From NCBI RefSeq assembly GCF_032399705.1, contig NZ_CP135922.1, forward strand, positions 5,084,001-5,148,000: DNA of 64,000 nt. The letters run 5' to 3'. Of the stretch, positions 37,001 to 46,745 are shown piece by piece. The translations under genes and the position numbers were made by a program. How positions within the stretch are numbered: position 1 is the first letter of the stretch; each line of letters opens with the position of its first letter. The DNA is from Paenibacillus sp. BIC5C1 (GTDB lineage: Bacteria > Bacillota > Bacilli > Paenibacillales > Paenibacillaceae). The notes beneath the pieces are model-generated. The model had not been told where the DNA came from, searched no databases, and worked only from the letters and a program-made list of their open reading frames with translations.

Positions 37001-37478
37001 GAAACTCAGCGAATTTCCCTTGTGGAAGCACAACGGCTCGCGTAAAATCATCCATTTTCAACCCAATGACATCTTCAACGCAGCGGTTTACGTCTGCCAA
37101 TTTATCAGCCAGCACCTGTTCCTCTCCGTTGACGGTCTCAATGAATTTGCTGATGGTGTTGCTCACCGAAACCTCATTGTTTCGTTTGAAACGTCGTTCC
37201 ACCCGAAATCTTCTTGTACCTTCCGCCGATACAAGTTCAAACGTAAAAGAAACGGACAACGAATCCTCAGCGTGATTCATGATTCCCTGGGTACCGTTAA
37301 CCGCACGTTCCACTTTTCCGTACATCGCCAGCGTAATCGCGTCGAGCAAAGAAGATTTCCCGCTGCCTGTAGGGCCAAAAATGCCGAACAGTCCCGTTTC
37401 CGTCAATACGGTAAAATCAATCTCCTGAGTCTCCCGATAACTTTGCAGACCTGCAACTTTCAATAAAATCGGCTTCAA
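34059..37478 (-). CDS. sbcC: Exonuclease subunit SbcC (SMC-like ATPase)
   Basis: 1139-aa Rad50-type ATPase that with SbcD opens hairpins and protein-blocked DNA ends. Walker A is GPTGSGKSSLLDAIT (about 35-49); the Q-loop region follows. Two long coiled coils flank a zinc hook CPVCG (Cys539 and Cys542) that dimerises the heads. The C-terminal head has TLSGGETFLTSLSLALALS (signature) and FFLDEGFGTLDPELL (Walker B). Past the hook, residues about 595-740 are extremely Ala/Pro/Glu-rich and encoded by GC-rich DNA (35290-35700). Overlaps sbcD by four bases. Confidence 0.95.
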   Translation of the reverse strand: MKPILLKVAGLQSYRETQEIDFTVLTETGLFGIFGPTGSGKSSLLDAITLAMYGKVERAVNGTQGIMNHAEDSLSVSFTFELVSAEGTRRFRVERRFKRNNEVSVSNTISKFIETVNGEEQVLADKLADVNRCVEDVIGLKMDDFTRAVVLPQGKFAEFLSLKGSERRQMLQRLFHLEKYGDQLAIKLSRRVKDNDMVHQSLAAEQQGLGNASKETLAETELLLQAAVKQSELSRKTLDEAMTEAEQLGKVRELSHERQARIEEHEKLKARAPQIEAGEQRLKLAGAADAILPSLQTMRDAAAQQKLREDAAEIAHQQAAEHERLAVLEAEKAETARVQMAEEEPKLLLRLEQLEQAKELQRERDGLREDSTRLKQLLDKGQAEQSVIGQQLEKEKELQQRGRKRREELQESLKPNEVKSEERRQLQAALELKHRLDTAAEQLRLNKAEMEANKQSAEQGADRLKLATQEESRLSEQRQHLIEQAATGLEALLACEQDIGREQSLLARAEEQLRGTMREQELHRLSSALRAELRDGEPCPVCGSAHHPLPAAPPGEGPPAGDADLELLRSLHAELQELRFGLRQQLHERRSLLTQLGAAAVEAPAAAEAAPAAAEPEPAGSPVHGRSPADWAERAAALREAARALAAAAAPLQAEAAALQQAAVGAQQRRMEAAAAQEAGQAGLAQAERRLAESEAAATALHGRWAAELPGIAQEQAMALHQAMQERDARAEDIKERLNKSVTFLEEKEQLVQSLQQKLVELDKQLIQWQTEWQGNSKQLAEKEERLRQWVGEQRVEDLIAAAQTRLDGLRKIASDSAQRYKEADALKQESAKKDVMAHQAAASAAEHLQQAQERWKQLLDQSPFDSENAVVEAALPSQEAERMVAEIQQHRERDRELVSQLRELEQKLGGAVVSEEQWLACTERLQQSRAEDEAALRAKARAERDLEDVQQRHVRWTELENKRVEVSRQGEMLSKLQAAFRGNAFVEYIAEEQLMQVSQAASQRLRFLTKQRYSLEVDSGGGFVICDDANGGVKRPVSTLSGGETFLTSLSLALALSAQIQLRGQYPLQFFFLDEGFGTLDPELLDTVITSLEKLHDDRLAVGIISHVPELRARLPRKLVVIPAGEAGAGSRVVLETL

Positions 37479-38659
37479 TTTCCCTCGACCTCCTCACGCA
37501 CACCCGGCTCGTCCTCATCGACGAGTTCCAGGAACAGTTGAACCAGACTGTCTTCGGGTAATGCCCCACCTGTCTGACGCTGATAAAATTTGCGGAAAAG
37601 CTCATGTACTGGAAGCTCGGATCGTTGTTCCAAAAGCCCAGCAGCTGCCATCTCGGGATACACCGGACGGATATGAATAATTCCGTCATGCGACTTACGT
37701 AGCTGCTGAATTTCTTTCAGAGACATGGCGTCATCCAGCCAGACTTCCATATCTATATAAGCCTGAGGATCACGCCCTTCATCAAGCCACCGATAAACTT
37801 CAGCCAGACCGCCACGCGCCTTCCAGCGTACAAGTGGACGTCCGGAGGTCAACAGCACTTCTTCCACGTTTGCGGCTCCTCCTGGTGCCAGATCAACCAT
37901 GGTGACGGACTTGCTCTGCCCCGCTTCAGAGAAACTGTAGGCCAGTGGAGAACCACTATACCGAATCACACCGTCCCCTTTAACTGCCTGCGCACGATGG
38001 AGATGCCCCAGTGCTGTATATTGGGCACCAGTCGACAATGCAGAAGGGTCAACCGTATAGGCGCCCCCTACCTGAATGGGACGTTCCGAATCACTTTCCA
38101 CACCGCCCAGAACATAAATATGACTCATTGCCAAATTCACCGTATCCGCACGAAAAGAAGCAGCCAGACGCTGCATTAACATGCCGACCCGGCGACTGTA
38201 TGCCTGGCGAAGCACATTCTCATCCCCATCCGTTGTCAGCAATTCGTTCAGTCTCGCTTCCGAGGGATATGGCAATGCAGCAATCTGCGCAGTCTCTCCC
38301 GTTCGCTTGGCATGGATCGTAACTGCTTCTGAAGTAGGCATGCCTACAAGTGTGATTCCCTGTCTGTTCACAAGCGGGGTCACCGAAGCCACTCGCTCCG
38401 GCTGATCATGATTCCCGGCAATCACCACAAGTGGTCTCCCTTGTTCTTTCAGACGCGCCGCAGCCTCATAAAAAAGCTGTTCCGCCGATGCAGGCGGATT
38501 TACAGAATCGTACACGTCTCCAGCCATCAATATGGCATCTGCCTGCTGCTCATCCGCGAGTCTAACAAGCTCATCCACAAAATCCTCCTGCTCTCGCAGC
38601 CGGCTCCGTCCCTCCAGCGTTTTCCCCAGATGCCAGTCCCCTGTGTGCAAAATCCGCAT
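37475..38659 (-). CDS. sbcD: Exonuclease subunit SbcD
   Basis: 394-aa Mre11-type nuclease. The calcineurin-like phosphoesterase motifs appear in order: HTGDWHLGK, LMAGDVYDSVNP, VIAGNHDQPER, MSHIYVLGG and TALGHLHRAQ, which bind two Mn ions. The C-terminal part contacts SbcC. It is 71 bp after addA and overlaps sbcC (ATGA), so addB-addA-sbcD-sbcC form one repair operon by appearance. Confidence 0.96.
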   Translation of the reverse strand: MRILHTGDWHLGKTLEGRSRLREQEDFVDELVRLADEQQADAILMAGDVYDSVNPPASAEQLFYEAAARLKEQGRPLVVIAGNHDQPERVASVTPLVNRQGITLVGMPTSEAVTIHAKRTGETAQIAALPYPSEARLNELLTTDGDENVLRQAYSRRVGMLMQRLAASFRADTVNLAMSHIYVLGGVESDSERPIQVGGAYTVDPSALSTGAQYTALGHLHRAQAVKGDGVIRYSGSPLAYSFSEAGQSKSVTMVDLAPGGAANVEEVLLTSGRPLVRWKARGGLAEVYRWLDEGRDPQAYIDMEVWLDDAMSLKEIQQLRKSHDGIIHIRPVYPEMAAAGLLEQRSELPVHELFRKFYQRQTGGALPEDSLVQLFLELVDEDEPGVREEVEGN

Positions 38660-38730
38660 CGTCCGTTCAACCCCTCTCTCATGCCAAATCCAATGATAAA
38701 AATTCCATCCGGCCGTTTTAAAATTTCACT

Positions 38731-41700
38731 TTATAGTTTCACAGCATGTCCGCCATCAAAAAAGTACAGCCACTTCCGGTCGACTTTCCGACCCAGAATA
38801 TCTTCAATAGCCCGGCCGTACAGCTCTAGCTGGAAACGATAGTTTTCCGTCAGTTTATCCAGTCCGCCCCGATGCTCCAACACCCGATCTGTCTTGTAAT
38901 CGAGCAAAACAAGCTCCTCATCCACTTCATACAGGCAGTCAATAATCCCCTGTACCAGCACCGTCTCATTTTCTAGCGATGCCTGCATCTTACCGTCTTC
39001 CTCCAACGTTTGCATACCTGCATCTGGTGACAGACTATGAAGCCATTCGTCAGGAGAATGATGTGCAGGAAGTCCATAAATAAACGGGATCTCCCGTTTC
39101 ACCCACTCCGCACGCAACAATTCTGTCCCAGGCTCTGTATTGAAGAATCCGGCCAGTTGTTCAGACTCAATAACCTCTGCCTGATGGGGGAGCAAAATCT
39201 GGAGCTCAACTAACCGCAAAAGTGTCTGCTCAACGATTTGCGAATCAACAGGTGAACCATCTACAGGAAGATGCTGCATCAACGTATGATACACCGTTCC
39301 CCGCTCGGCTCCAGTCAATTGTTTCTCCTCCATGAATTTGGGACGACGGAGATGCAATTTAAAGAACGAGCCTCCATCCTTCGCTTCACGGCCCTCATAA
39401 TCCACAGAAGACTCAGATTGTTCTTCAACTTCCTCCATCATCTGTAACGGTTGTTGTTCCTGCATGGCAAGCAATGTCTTCAGTTCGGTAACCGATGTGC
39501 TGGCAGCTACTTGCGTTGCTGCTTGATGAGGATATGTCCATGAAAGCCGTTTATCTACTTCACGAAGCAGCTGCACGCCCTCTTGATCACCTATTGATAA
39601 TACAGCTTCCTCACTGATGTCTCGTGGTGTTGAATCATGTGTATCCTCGATCATCTCTTCTTCAGATGAGGAAGGATACAGCTCCACAGGCTGAACTGCT
39701 TTTAGGGCAGCAATTCGATGTTTCCGCACTTCTGTCATGCCGTCTTCTTCACCAAGCGACTGATCCACAAATATCTCCCGGGATACTTGATCAGCAGAAA
39801 TGACGGAAATGCCCCAACGTGATTCATCATCCACAAGGCAGGCAGCATACGAATCAGTGCCTCCCGCAAGTTCACGCAGCAAAGCCGCGTCCGGATGTCT
39901 CATCAAGGAGGGGCCGATCCAGTCCAGGTAACTCCGTCCTGCTGCAAGCAGATAGTCAGGCAATACCCGTTCCGGGCTGTCCTTAATCTGAGACCAGGCC
40001 ACTGCCTTTTTAACAACATCTTTTACCGTACCAACCAAAATCATTTTCTCTTTTGGACGGGTCAGAGCCACATAGAGTACCCGCATTTCTTCGGCAAGCA
40101 GCTCAAAATGGGCACGACGACGAATCGCCAGATTAGCCAACGTTGGATAGGCAACCCGATTCTCACGATCTACAAACCTCGGACCAAACCCCAACTCCTT
40201 ATGCATCAGAAACGGCGAATTCAGATCCTGCTGATTGAACATTTTGGATATGCCCCCTACAAAAACAATAGGGAATTCCAAGCCCTTACTCCGGTGAATC
40301 GTCATGATGCGTACCGCATTGTCCTGCTCACCAGAACCACTTGCTACGGTGCCAAGATCTCCCCCGTTCTCACGTAGTCTGGATACATAGGTCAGGAAGC
40401 GGAACAACCCACGATTGGCCGTTGCCTCTTCATATTGCCGAGCGCGATCATATAGAGCCTTCAAATTACTTTGACGCTGCATGCCTCCCGGCAGGCCGCC
40501 AACCCAGTCCAGATAACCCGTTTCCCGATACATTCGCCAAATGAGTTCACTCAGACTGCCTTGTCTGGCTTCAAGCCGCCATTGTTCCAACTGACGCATA
40601 AAGCGAATTAACTTTTGTTGCAGCTCTGAGTCGGTATCGTTCTCCCTATGCGTATCTTCGCTTATACCTACACCCATACTTGCATCTATACCAGCATCCA
40701 GGATCTCGTCTTTATTTGCATGTACAGAGGATTCCTGTACACGTTCGATAACATCTGCTTCGGCGGATACAGCCGACTCCCGCTGCCCCTGTTCCATTTC
40801 CGACCAGGCTTCCGGCCATACCAGCTGGATTGCAGATGAATCCGGATTCGAAACTTTCTCACCATGCAGTCTGGAAACATTCAACGAACTATTGAATGCT
40901 CCTGCAGCTGATACAACAGCATCATAGAAAGACTGTCGCTTGTCCCCAAGACGAATCTGCGCCAGCTCTTCTTCATCCAAACCGACAATCGGCGAACGAA
41001 GCACGGAAGCAAGTGGGATATCCTGTCTTGGATTATCCACAATCTGAAGCAAGGACAACATCACTTCCACTTCGGTGGCCTGAAAATACCCTTTGCTTTG
41101 CTCCCCTCCGGCAGGAATACCCTGCTGTCTGAACTCCTCAATCATGAGTGGAGCCCACATCAGGGCAGAACGCAGCAAAATGACAATGTCTCCGTAACGC
41201 GCAGGTCGCATGGATTTGAGGGCTTTATCATAAACATTGAGGGCTGGTTTATCCGTATCTCCAACCATTTCACGAATACGTCGAGCCATGGCCCGAGCTT
41301 CCAGCTGAGCGGTTTCCAGCTCGGCACTCTCCAGCTCAGCAGAAGGCAACGCGTCCCCGTTTTCGTCCGTGCTTTCCGTGAGATCAGGTCCTCCGCCTTG
41401 ACGATCAATCAACATGAGTTCAGGTGTGTATACCTCATCTCCAAGCGTCTCTTCCGGGAAAGTAGCCCCATAAGCGAGCTGCGCTCGTTCATCATAGGCA
41501 ATCTCAGCTACCCCTTCATTCATGAGCTGCTTGAATAACATGTTGACCGAATGGACGACTTCTGCACGACTACGGAAGTTGCGGGCAAGATCAATACGTC
41601 TTCCTGCATGCAATGAATCTCTCTCTTCGTCCAATTCCATATCCGAATTCGCTGCGTATTGACGATACTTGTTCAGAAACAGACCGGGTTCCGCCAGACG

Positions 41701-43050
41701 AAAACGGTAAATACTCTGTTTTACATCACCAACCATGAATCGGTTTCCTGGATTTTCTCTAGAAATCAGTCTGACGATATCTTCCTGCACCGTATTGGTA
41801 TCCTGATATTCATCCAGCAGCACTTCATCGAAACGTGCCCGGTATTCCATTGCAGCATCCGAAGGCATGGACAGTCCAGGGGTTGAATCCTCATGACGCA
41901 AAATATGAAGACAGTAATGCTCCAAGTCACTGAAATCAACCTGACTGCGTTCCTGCTTGGCCTGTCGATATCGCTCTCCAAATGCGCTGACCAGCTTGGA
42001 CAGTTCCTGCATTAGGGGTGCAGCCTGCTCCAGCTCCTGCCAAAACGAAAACGCACTTCTTCCAAACAACGACCCTTTCAGGTCCGTAACAGCTTTTTTC
42101 GCCGCCTCACGCAGTTCCTTGACCTGTTCTTGTAACCCCGGGTCCGTCTGGTCCTTTTTGCAAGGTTTCAGCTTGCCAAAAGCTGCTGGCTGAAACACTT
42201 CAGGCAATCTTTCCCACGGCATGACCTCTACAGCTGACAGAAGCTCTTCGACCATTGCCAGATCTTCTTTTAATGTATCTGCATAAGGTTTCGGACCTTC
42301 CGGCTGCATCGATATGCTGATCCCTTGACGCAGCAGACCAGCAGCTCCACTCAGGGCAAGCGCGGCATCTCGCAAAATACTCTGAACCCATGCAGAATGC
42401 CCAAGTGCCTCGACACTTTCCACCTGAAAAGCAGATGCCATCTCCGCAAGCCAATGATCCGGCCAGGAATGACTGCGTGAGAAATCATACAAACGCTGCA
42501 CAAGTCGATGCATGGCATCATCGTTTCGTTCCCCACTGAACCAATCCACCAATTCGCGGAATGTACTGCCTTCGTCTTCTTCCCCATACTTTTCCTCAAA
42601 CAACTGCTCCAGCAATTCCTGCCGCATAATTTCAGCTTCATTTTCATTCAGAATCCGGAAAGCCGGGTTTAATGGGATTTGCTGATAATAACGACGAATG
42701 ACCTCCATACAGAATGAATGCAGAGTCGTAATGGATGCCCGCCCAAGTAGAGAAAGTTGTTTGCGCAAATGTTCTTCGGCAGGCTGCTCTTCAAGTGCAC
42801 GTTCCAGTGCTTCCCGTATCCGTTGCTTCATCTCGGCCGCAGCAGCTTTCGTAAATGTTGCAACCAGCAAACGATCTACGCTGAATCCGCGGGAAGGGTC
42901 TGCAATCTTACGAATAATCCGTTCAACCAAAACAGCCGTCTTCCCCGAACCCGCAGCAGCAGCAACCAGAATGTCTTCCCCACTTTGTGAGATGGCACTC
43001 CATTGGTCATCACTCCAGAAGCTTCCCTCCGGTTTTGGCATATTCGTCAT
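38731..43050 (-). CDS. addA: ATP-dependent helicase/nuclease subunit AddA
   Basis: 1439-aa helicase-nuclease of the AddAB complex, which resects double-strand breaks up to Chi-like sites and loads RecA. Walker A is AAAAGSGKTAVLVERII, Walker B-type motif LLDEYQDTN, and later helicase motifs include MTIHRSKGLEFPIVF and VALTRPKEKM. The C-terminal RecB-type nuclease has VLLDYKTDRV. It is about 200 aa longer than B. subtilis AddA; one obvious extra stretch, acidic and polar, is at about residues 730-810. AAAGGAGG lies before the ATG; overlaps addB by four bases. Confidence 0.96.
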   Translation of the reverse strand: MTNMPKPEGSFWSDDQWSAISQSGEDILVAAAAGSGKTAVLVERIIRKIADPSRGFSVDRLLVATFTKAAAAEMKQRIREALERALEEQPAEEHLRKQLSLLGRASITTLHSFCMEVIRRYYQQIPLNPAFRILNENEAEIMRQELLEQLFEEKYGEEDEGSTFRELVDWFSGERNDDAMHRLVQRLYDFSRSHSWPDHWLAEMASAFQVESVEALGHSAWVQSILRDAALALSGAAGLLRQGISISMQPEGPKPYADTLKEDLAMVEELLSAVEVMPWERLPEVFQPAAFGKLKPCKKDQTDPGLQEQVKELREAAKKAVTDLKGSLFGRSAFSFWQELEQAAPLMQELSKLVSAFGERYRQAKQERSQVDFSDLEHYCLHILRHEDSTPGLSMPSDAAMEYRARFDEVLLDEYQDTNTVQEDIVRLISRENPGNRFMVGDVKQSIYRFRLAEPGLFLNKYRQYAANSDMELDEERDSLHAGRRIDLARNFRSRAEVVHSVNMLFKQLMNEGVAEIAYDERAQLAYGATFPEETLGDEVYTPELMLIDRQGGGPDLTESTDENGDALPSAELESAELETAQLEARAMARRIREMVGDTDKPALNVYDKALKSMRPARYGDIVILLRSALMWAPLMIEEFRQQGIPAGGEQSKGYFQATEVEVMLSLLQIVDNPRQDIPLASVLRSPIVGLDEEELAQIRLGDKRQSFYDAVVSAAGAFNSSLNVSRLHGEKVSNPDSSAIQLVWPEAWSEMEQGQRESAVSAEADVIERVQESSVHANKDEILDAGIDASMGVGISEDTHRENDTDSELQQKLIRFMRQLEQWRLEARQGSLSELIWRMYRETGYLDWVGGLPGGMQRQSNLKALYDRARQYEEATANRGLFRFLTYVSRLRENGGDLGTVASGSGEQDNAVRIMTIHRSKGLEFPIVFVGGISKMFNQQDLNSPFLMHKELGFGPRFVDRENRVAYPTLANLAIRRRAHFELLAEEMRVLYVALTRPKEKMILVGTVKDVVKKAVAWSQIKDSPERVLPDYLLAAGRSYLDWIGPSLMRHPDAALLRELAGGTDSYAACLVDDESRWGISVISADQVSREIFVDQSLGEEDGMTEVRKHRIAALKAVQPVELYPSSSEEEMIEDTHDSTPRDISEEAVLSIGDQEGVQLLREVDKRLSWTYPHQAATQVAASTSVTELKTLLAMQEQQPLQMMEEVEEQSESSVDYEGREAKDGGSFFKLHLRRPKFMEEKQLTGAERGTVYHTLMQHLPVDGSPVDSQIVEQTLLRLVELQILLPHQAEVIESEQLAGFFNTEPGTELLRAEWVKREIPFIYGLPAHHSPDEWLHSLSPDAGMQTLEEDGKMQASLENETVLVQGIIDCLYEVDEELVLLDYKTDRVLEHRGGLDKLTENYRFQLELYGRAIEDILGRKVDRKWLYFFDGGHAVKL

Positions 43051-46000
43051 GATGATTCCCCTCCTTTGTCATGAGACAGCATGTCCCAGATTTGCTGTTT
43101 GCCCGGTTTGGACAACAGATTATATTCATTGCCTTCGATATTTTCATCAAATTGACAGACTGGCTTGTATGGACAGAAGGTGCATGCAACCTCCTGCTGG
43201 ATACGGTAAGGTTCAATCGCCACATCCCCGTCTGTAATCCGGGTGCCAATCTCACGTATATTGCTGCGAACTGAAGCCAGCAAAGTATCCCATTGCTCTG
43301 GCGTAGCTACAGCAGCACTGCTATAAAAGCTGCCATCAGCCTTAAGCGCAACCGGAATAATAGCTGAATAGCCTTTGTCCAGGGTATTGTCCATTTGAGC
43401 GATCGCATCCCGGTCCGCGAGCAGCAAGCCTTTCATTTTGAACCTTTTCAGCAGTTCTTGTCCTGCCTGCTCAGAAGTCATGCCATTCGCCGATTGAAGC
43501 AACGGGTTATGCACATGGAAATAGAGTGTTCCTCCAGGCATCGCCGATTCTCCAAGCCACTCCTCGGCAGCACTAAGCAGCACCTCCAGGTACGTGAGCA
43601 TCTGTAATGATAGGCCATAATATACTTCATGCAGCTTGAGATCGGTCTGGCTCGATTTGTAATCAATAACCCGCAACAGCAGGCCGTTCTCTCCTTCAGC
43701 CACATCCACACGGTCGATCCGTCCCACGATCTCCATCACACAGCCATTTTCCAATTCGAAGCGCAGCGGTGGCAGGGGTTTGCCTGGTCCAAAATCAAGC
43801 TCCAGCCCAATCGGTTCAAAGCTTCCCCGTCTGGACTGTTCACCCAAAATAACCGATGCCCGGCTAACGATATCCTTCAGCTTGCGGAAAATGTAACCAT
43901 ACCGTTTCGTGCTAAGCAAAATCTCTCCCTGCAACTGTGGTGCAATTTGCTCCACGGTGTGTTCCGCTTCCTTTCGACATTCATCCGGAGACAGACTGCC
44001 CCAGCTGCGATTCTGCTCACGCAAACGTATGGCAAGCTGACTCAAGGCAGCATGGAACAATTGTCCAATATCAGGGGCTTGCAAGCGGTACAACTGGCGC
44101 TCTTTCAATCGCAGCCCATGGGATGCAAAATGGGAGAACGCACATGCCACAAAACGCTCCATTCGAGAGACACTCGTCCTTACCTCTGTACCATATAATC
44201 TACGACTGGTAGCCGTACGCAGAGGTAACGCCCGATTGCGATAAAAGACCGATCCAAGCAATTGTTCCAGCTGAGGTCTGCTCGCCTCCCGAGAGACATG
44301 CCAGTTATAGATCGCCCACCACATTTCAGGAATATCTTCTCCACGACGCCATCTGCGCAATTGTCCGATGAGATAAGAGAGGCTCTGACCAGGATGGTTA
44401 ACATAAGACCAGTGTATCTCTTCAGCATTGGTAACCGGCGGCTGGGCAAGCAATGGCTGCTCATGCAGACCGAACATCTTCCGTACATGTCGTACAATTT
44501 CCGAGGGCAGTAATGTTTTCCCTTCATCATCTGCAACGGGATAACTCAGCCATAACTGCTTGCTCGCCGCTGTCAGGGCTGTATAGATCAGAAAGCGTTC
44601 ATCCAGCATTTGTCTTGTTGCTCCTGGCCCAAGTCCCAGTCCTCTCTCTGTCAATAACAGCCGTTCCTGCTCAGTTAACACACCATCATCCTGAGGCACA
44701 GCAGGAAGTTCACCATCAACTGCACCAAGAATAAATACGTAATTGATACCCTGAAGACGTGTACGATCCATCGATCCAACCAACACTTGATCAAGCGCTG
44801 GAGGAACAAGTCCCAACTTCAGTTCGGTTAATCCGGTCTCCATCAGCCCGGCAAACAGATCAATATCCAGCCGTTCGGCACCCATCATATCAACCATCTG
44901 ATCTAATAGATCTAGGACGGCACCCCACATTTGACGATGCTCTCTTGACCGTTCCGGATCCCCCTGGTCCTTGGCTTCTGCAGACATCTGATCCAGCTTC
45001 CAAGGAATCTCGGCATCTTCCAGTAATCTGTATAGCGCCGCACATTGGTCTTTGGCTGTCTTTGCCTTGCTCATTCGTTTCTCAAAAGCACCCAGTGGAT
45101 CAACAATTACCGTACGGCATTTTTCCATTAAGGACAGCATTTGTTCCCGGCCCCGGCTGCGGACTTCCTGATCGTTGTCTTCCAGGGAAAGGCTGGGTAC
45201 ATACTTCCATGGCTTTCCATCTGTCCAGCGGTATCCGTGAATTCCGCATGCCAATATATAATTTTCGAGCTGGTCCATATCTTCACGTTTGATGGAACCG
45301 TCCCGCGGTAGAAGCAGATCCGTTTTCACACAACGAAACACATCCTCATAACGCCAGCGACGGCGAACGATATCGAGTGCAGAACGAATAAATTCCGCTA
45401 ATGGATGATGTAGTTCATTTCTTCTCCGATCCAGAAAGACAGGCACACCATAGTCCCTGAATAGGGGCTCAGCAATATCGGCATATGTATCCAACTGACG
45501 AACAAGCACTGCCATATCTCGATAACGCGCACCTTCATCTTGCGCCAAACGACGCATCTCACGAAGTGCTCCTTCCATCTCAGCCCGGCGGTTCTCCGCG
45601 GTGTAAAGTCGGACACCTGCATCGCGCCCTTCACTCTTCCAGCGAACTCTGCGATCAAAGCCAGCCTCCAAATGCGCCAGTCCAGGACTGCCTTCATATC
45701 TTGGCAAAACTTCCGGTTGAAGCAAGGTTGTCTCATTAAGAACACCCAGATCTTCAGCCATGCCTTTGAGACGTGCGTATGCACTCGCTGTGGGATGGAA
45801 CAGCTCCAATTCTCCTGGAAGTGCGCCGTGGTCGTAAGCTCGATCCAACGTCAATGTAATTGTAACGGAAGAAGCTTGCAGCATCAGTCTTCCAATGACA
45901 CTCATTTCCTGCGGGGTAAATCCCTGAAATCCATCGATCCAGATCTGTGCATCTTGCAGCAACATGCTTTCTGGCAATCGCTCTGTCAGTTCAGTCAACG

Positions 46001-46550
46001 TGTCTTCATCATCGATATATAGCTCGGTTAATTCCTTTTCATAGTCACGGTATATAAGAAGCAAGTCATGCAGCTTGTCTCCCAGAATCGGTGCAGAAGA
46101 GGAAGTATTCCATGTGGAAAGTCCTTCTTCCAGTGAAGCAGGGTCAAGTTCATAACGTTTAAACTCACTGTATAAATCATTTAAGTCTCCTATAAATCCC
46201 AGCTGACTGCCCGATGCTCCAAATAGCTTCAATTCTTCCTTTCGACGCTGGAGCACTTTGTAGAGCAGCATTTTTTTGCCTTCAGCTCCAATGGGAATAC
46301 GTGCAGAACCACCTGCCTCCTGCATTACCCGATAGGCCAATCGGCGAAAACCAAGCACTTCAGCGCGCATGGTACCTTTAATAGCCCCTGAAGAAACCAG
46401 TGACTGTTCGGTTCGAAACGAACTCTGTTCCGGGACCAGAAGAATCAGTGGTTTACCTTGCGGTTCCTTTTGAAGCAGGGATGTGATTTCCCGGGTAATC
46501 AGCGCACTCTTGCCGCTGCCTGCCCGGCCAATAACAAAGCGTACGGACAT
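43047..46550 (-). CDS. addB: ATP-dependent helicase/nuclease subunit AddB
   Basis: 1167-aa partner of AddA; it recognises Chi and carries the second nuclease. Walker A GRAGSGKSALITREI opens the protein; the helicase core is largely degenerate. The C-terminal nuclease has LRVIDYKSSQTDLKL. The Fe-S cluster cysteines seem to be in VACAFSHFASHG and CTFCPYKPVC, the one-plus-three spacing known for AddB. It is the first gene of the addBA-sbcDC run; GAGG lies 7-8 nt before the ATG. Confidence 0.96.
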   Translation of the reverse strand: MSVRFVIGRAGSGKSALITREITSLLQKEPQGKPLILLVPEQSSFRTEQSLVSSGAIKGTMRAEVLGFRRLAYRVMQEAGGSARIPIGAEGKKMLLYKVLQRRKEELKLFGASGSQLGFIGDLNDLYSEFKRYELDPASLEEGLSTWNTSSSAPILGDKLHDLLLIYRDYEKELTELYIDDEDTLTELTERLPESMLLQDAQIWIDGFQGFTPQEMSVIGRLMLQASSVTITLTLDRAYDHGALPGELELFHPTASAYARLKGMAEDLGVLNETTLLQPEVLPRYEGSPGLAHLEAGFDRRVRWKSEGRDAGVRLYTAENRRAEMEGALREMRRLAQDEGARYRDMAVLVRQLDTYADIAEPLFRDYGVPVFLDRRRNELHHPLAEFIRSALDIVRRRWRYEDVFRCVKTDLLLPRDGSIKREDMDQLENYILACGIHGYRWTDGKPWKYVPSLSLEDNDQEVRSRGREQMLSLMEKCRTVIVDPLGAFEKRMSKAKTAKDQCAALYRLLEDAEIPWKLDQMSAEAKDQGDPERSREHRQMWGAVLDLLDQMVDMMGAERLDIDLFAGLMETGLTELKLGLVPPALDQVLVGSMDRTRLQGINYVFILGAVDGELPAVPQDDGVLTEQERLLLTERGLGLGPGATRQMLDERFLIYTALTAASKQLWLSYPVADDEGKTLLPSEIVRHVRKMFGLHEQPLLAQPPVTNAEEIHWSYVNHPGQSLSYLIGQLRRWRRGEDIPEMWWAIYNWHVSREASRPQLEQLLGSVFYRNRALPLRTATSRRLYGTEVRTSVSRMERFVACAFSHFASHGLRLKERQLYRLQAPDIGQLFHAALSQLAIRLREQNRSWGSLSPDECRKEAEHTVEQIAPQLQGEILLSTKRYGYIFRKLKDIVSRASVILGEQSRRGSFEPIGLELDFGPGKPLPPLRFELENGCVMEIVGRIDRVDVAEGENGLLLRVIDYKSSQTDLKLHEVYYGLSLQMLTYLEVLLSAAEEWLGESAMPGGTLYFHVHNPLLQSANGMTSEQAGQELLKRFKMKGLLLADRDAIAQMDNTLDKGYSAIIPVALKADGSFYSSAAVATPEQWDTLLASVRSNIREIGTRITDGDVAIEPYRIQQEVACTFCPYKPVCQFDENIEGNEYNLLSKPGKQQIWDMLSHDKGGESS

Positions 46551-46670
46551 GTTTAATCCTCCAAACCATCACGAACAAGATTTTAATTCCCAGTATAACA
46601 TATCTGACTTGGTTCGGAACATACGTTTGCCACTATCCGGCAATTCCAGAGAGCTTTTGCATGAGCATAG

Positions 46671-46703
46671 CAAAAAGCCCGCAGCTTATGAAAACTGTGG
46701 ACT
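46671..46703 (-). terminator. Terminator after the RlmI-type gene
   Basis: Minus strand AGTCCACAG pairs with CTGCGGGCT (one G-U, one A-C mismatch) and continues TTTTTG. It separates the methyltransferase gene from addB. Confidence 0.65.
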
Positions 46704-46745
46704 CTTTACGTAAATGTGTGTTCCATTTAATTGGAAATCGCTCAA

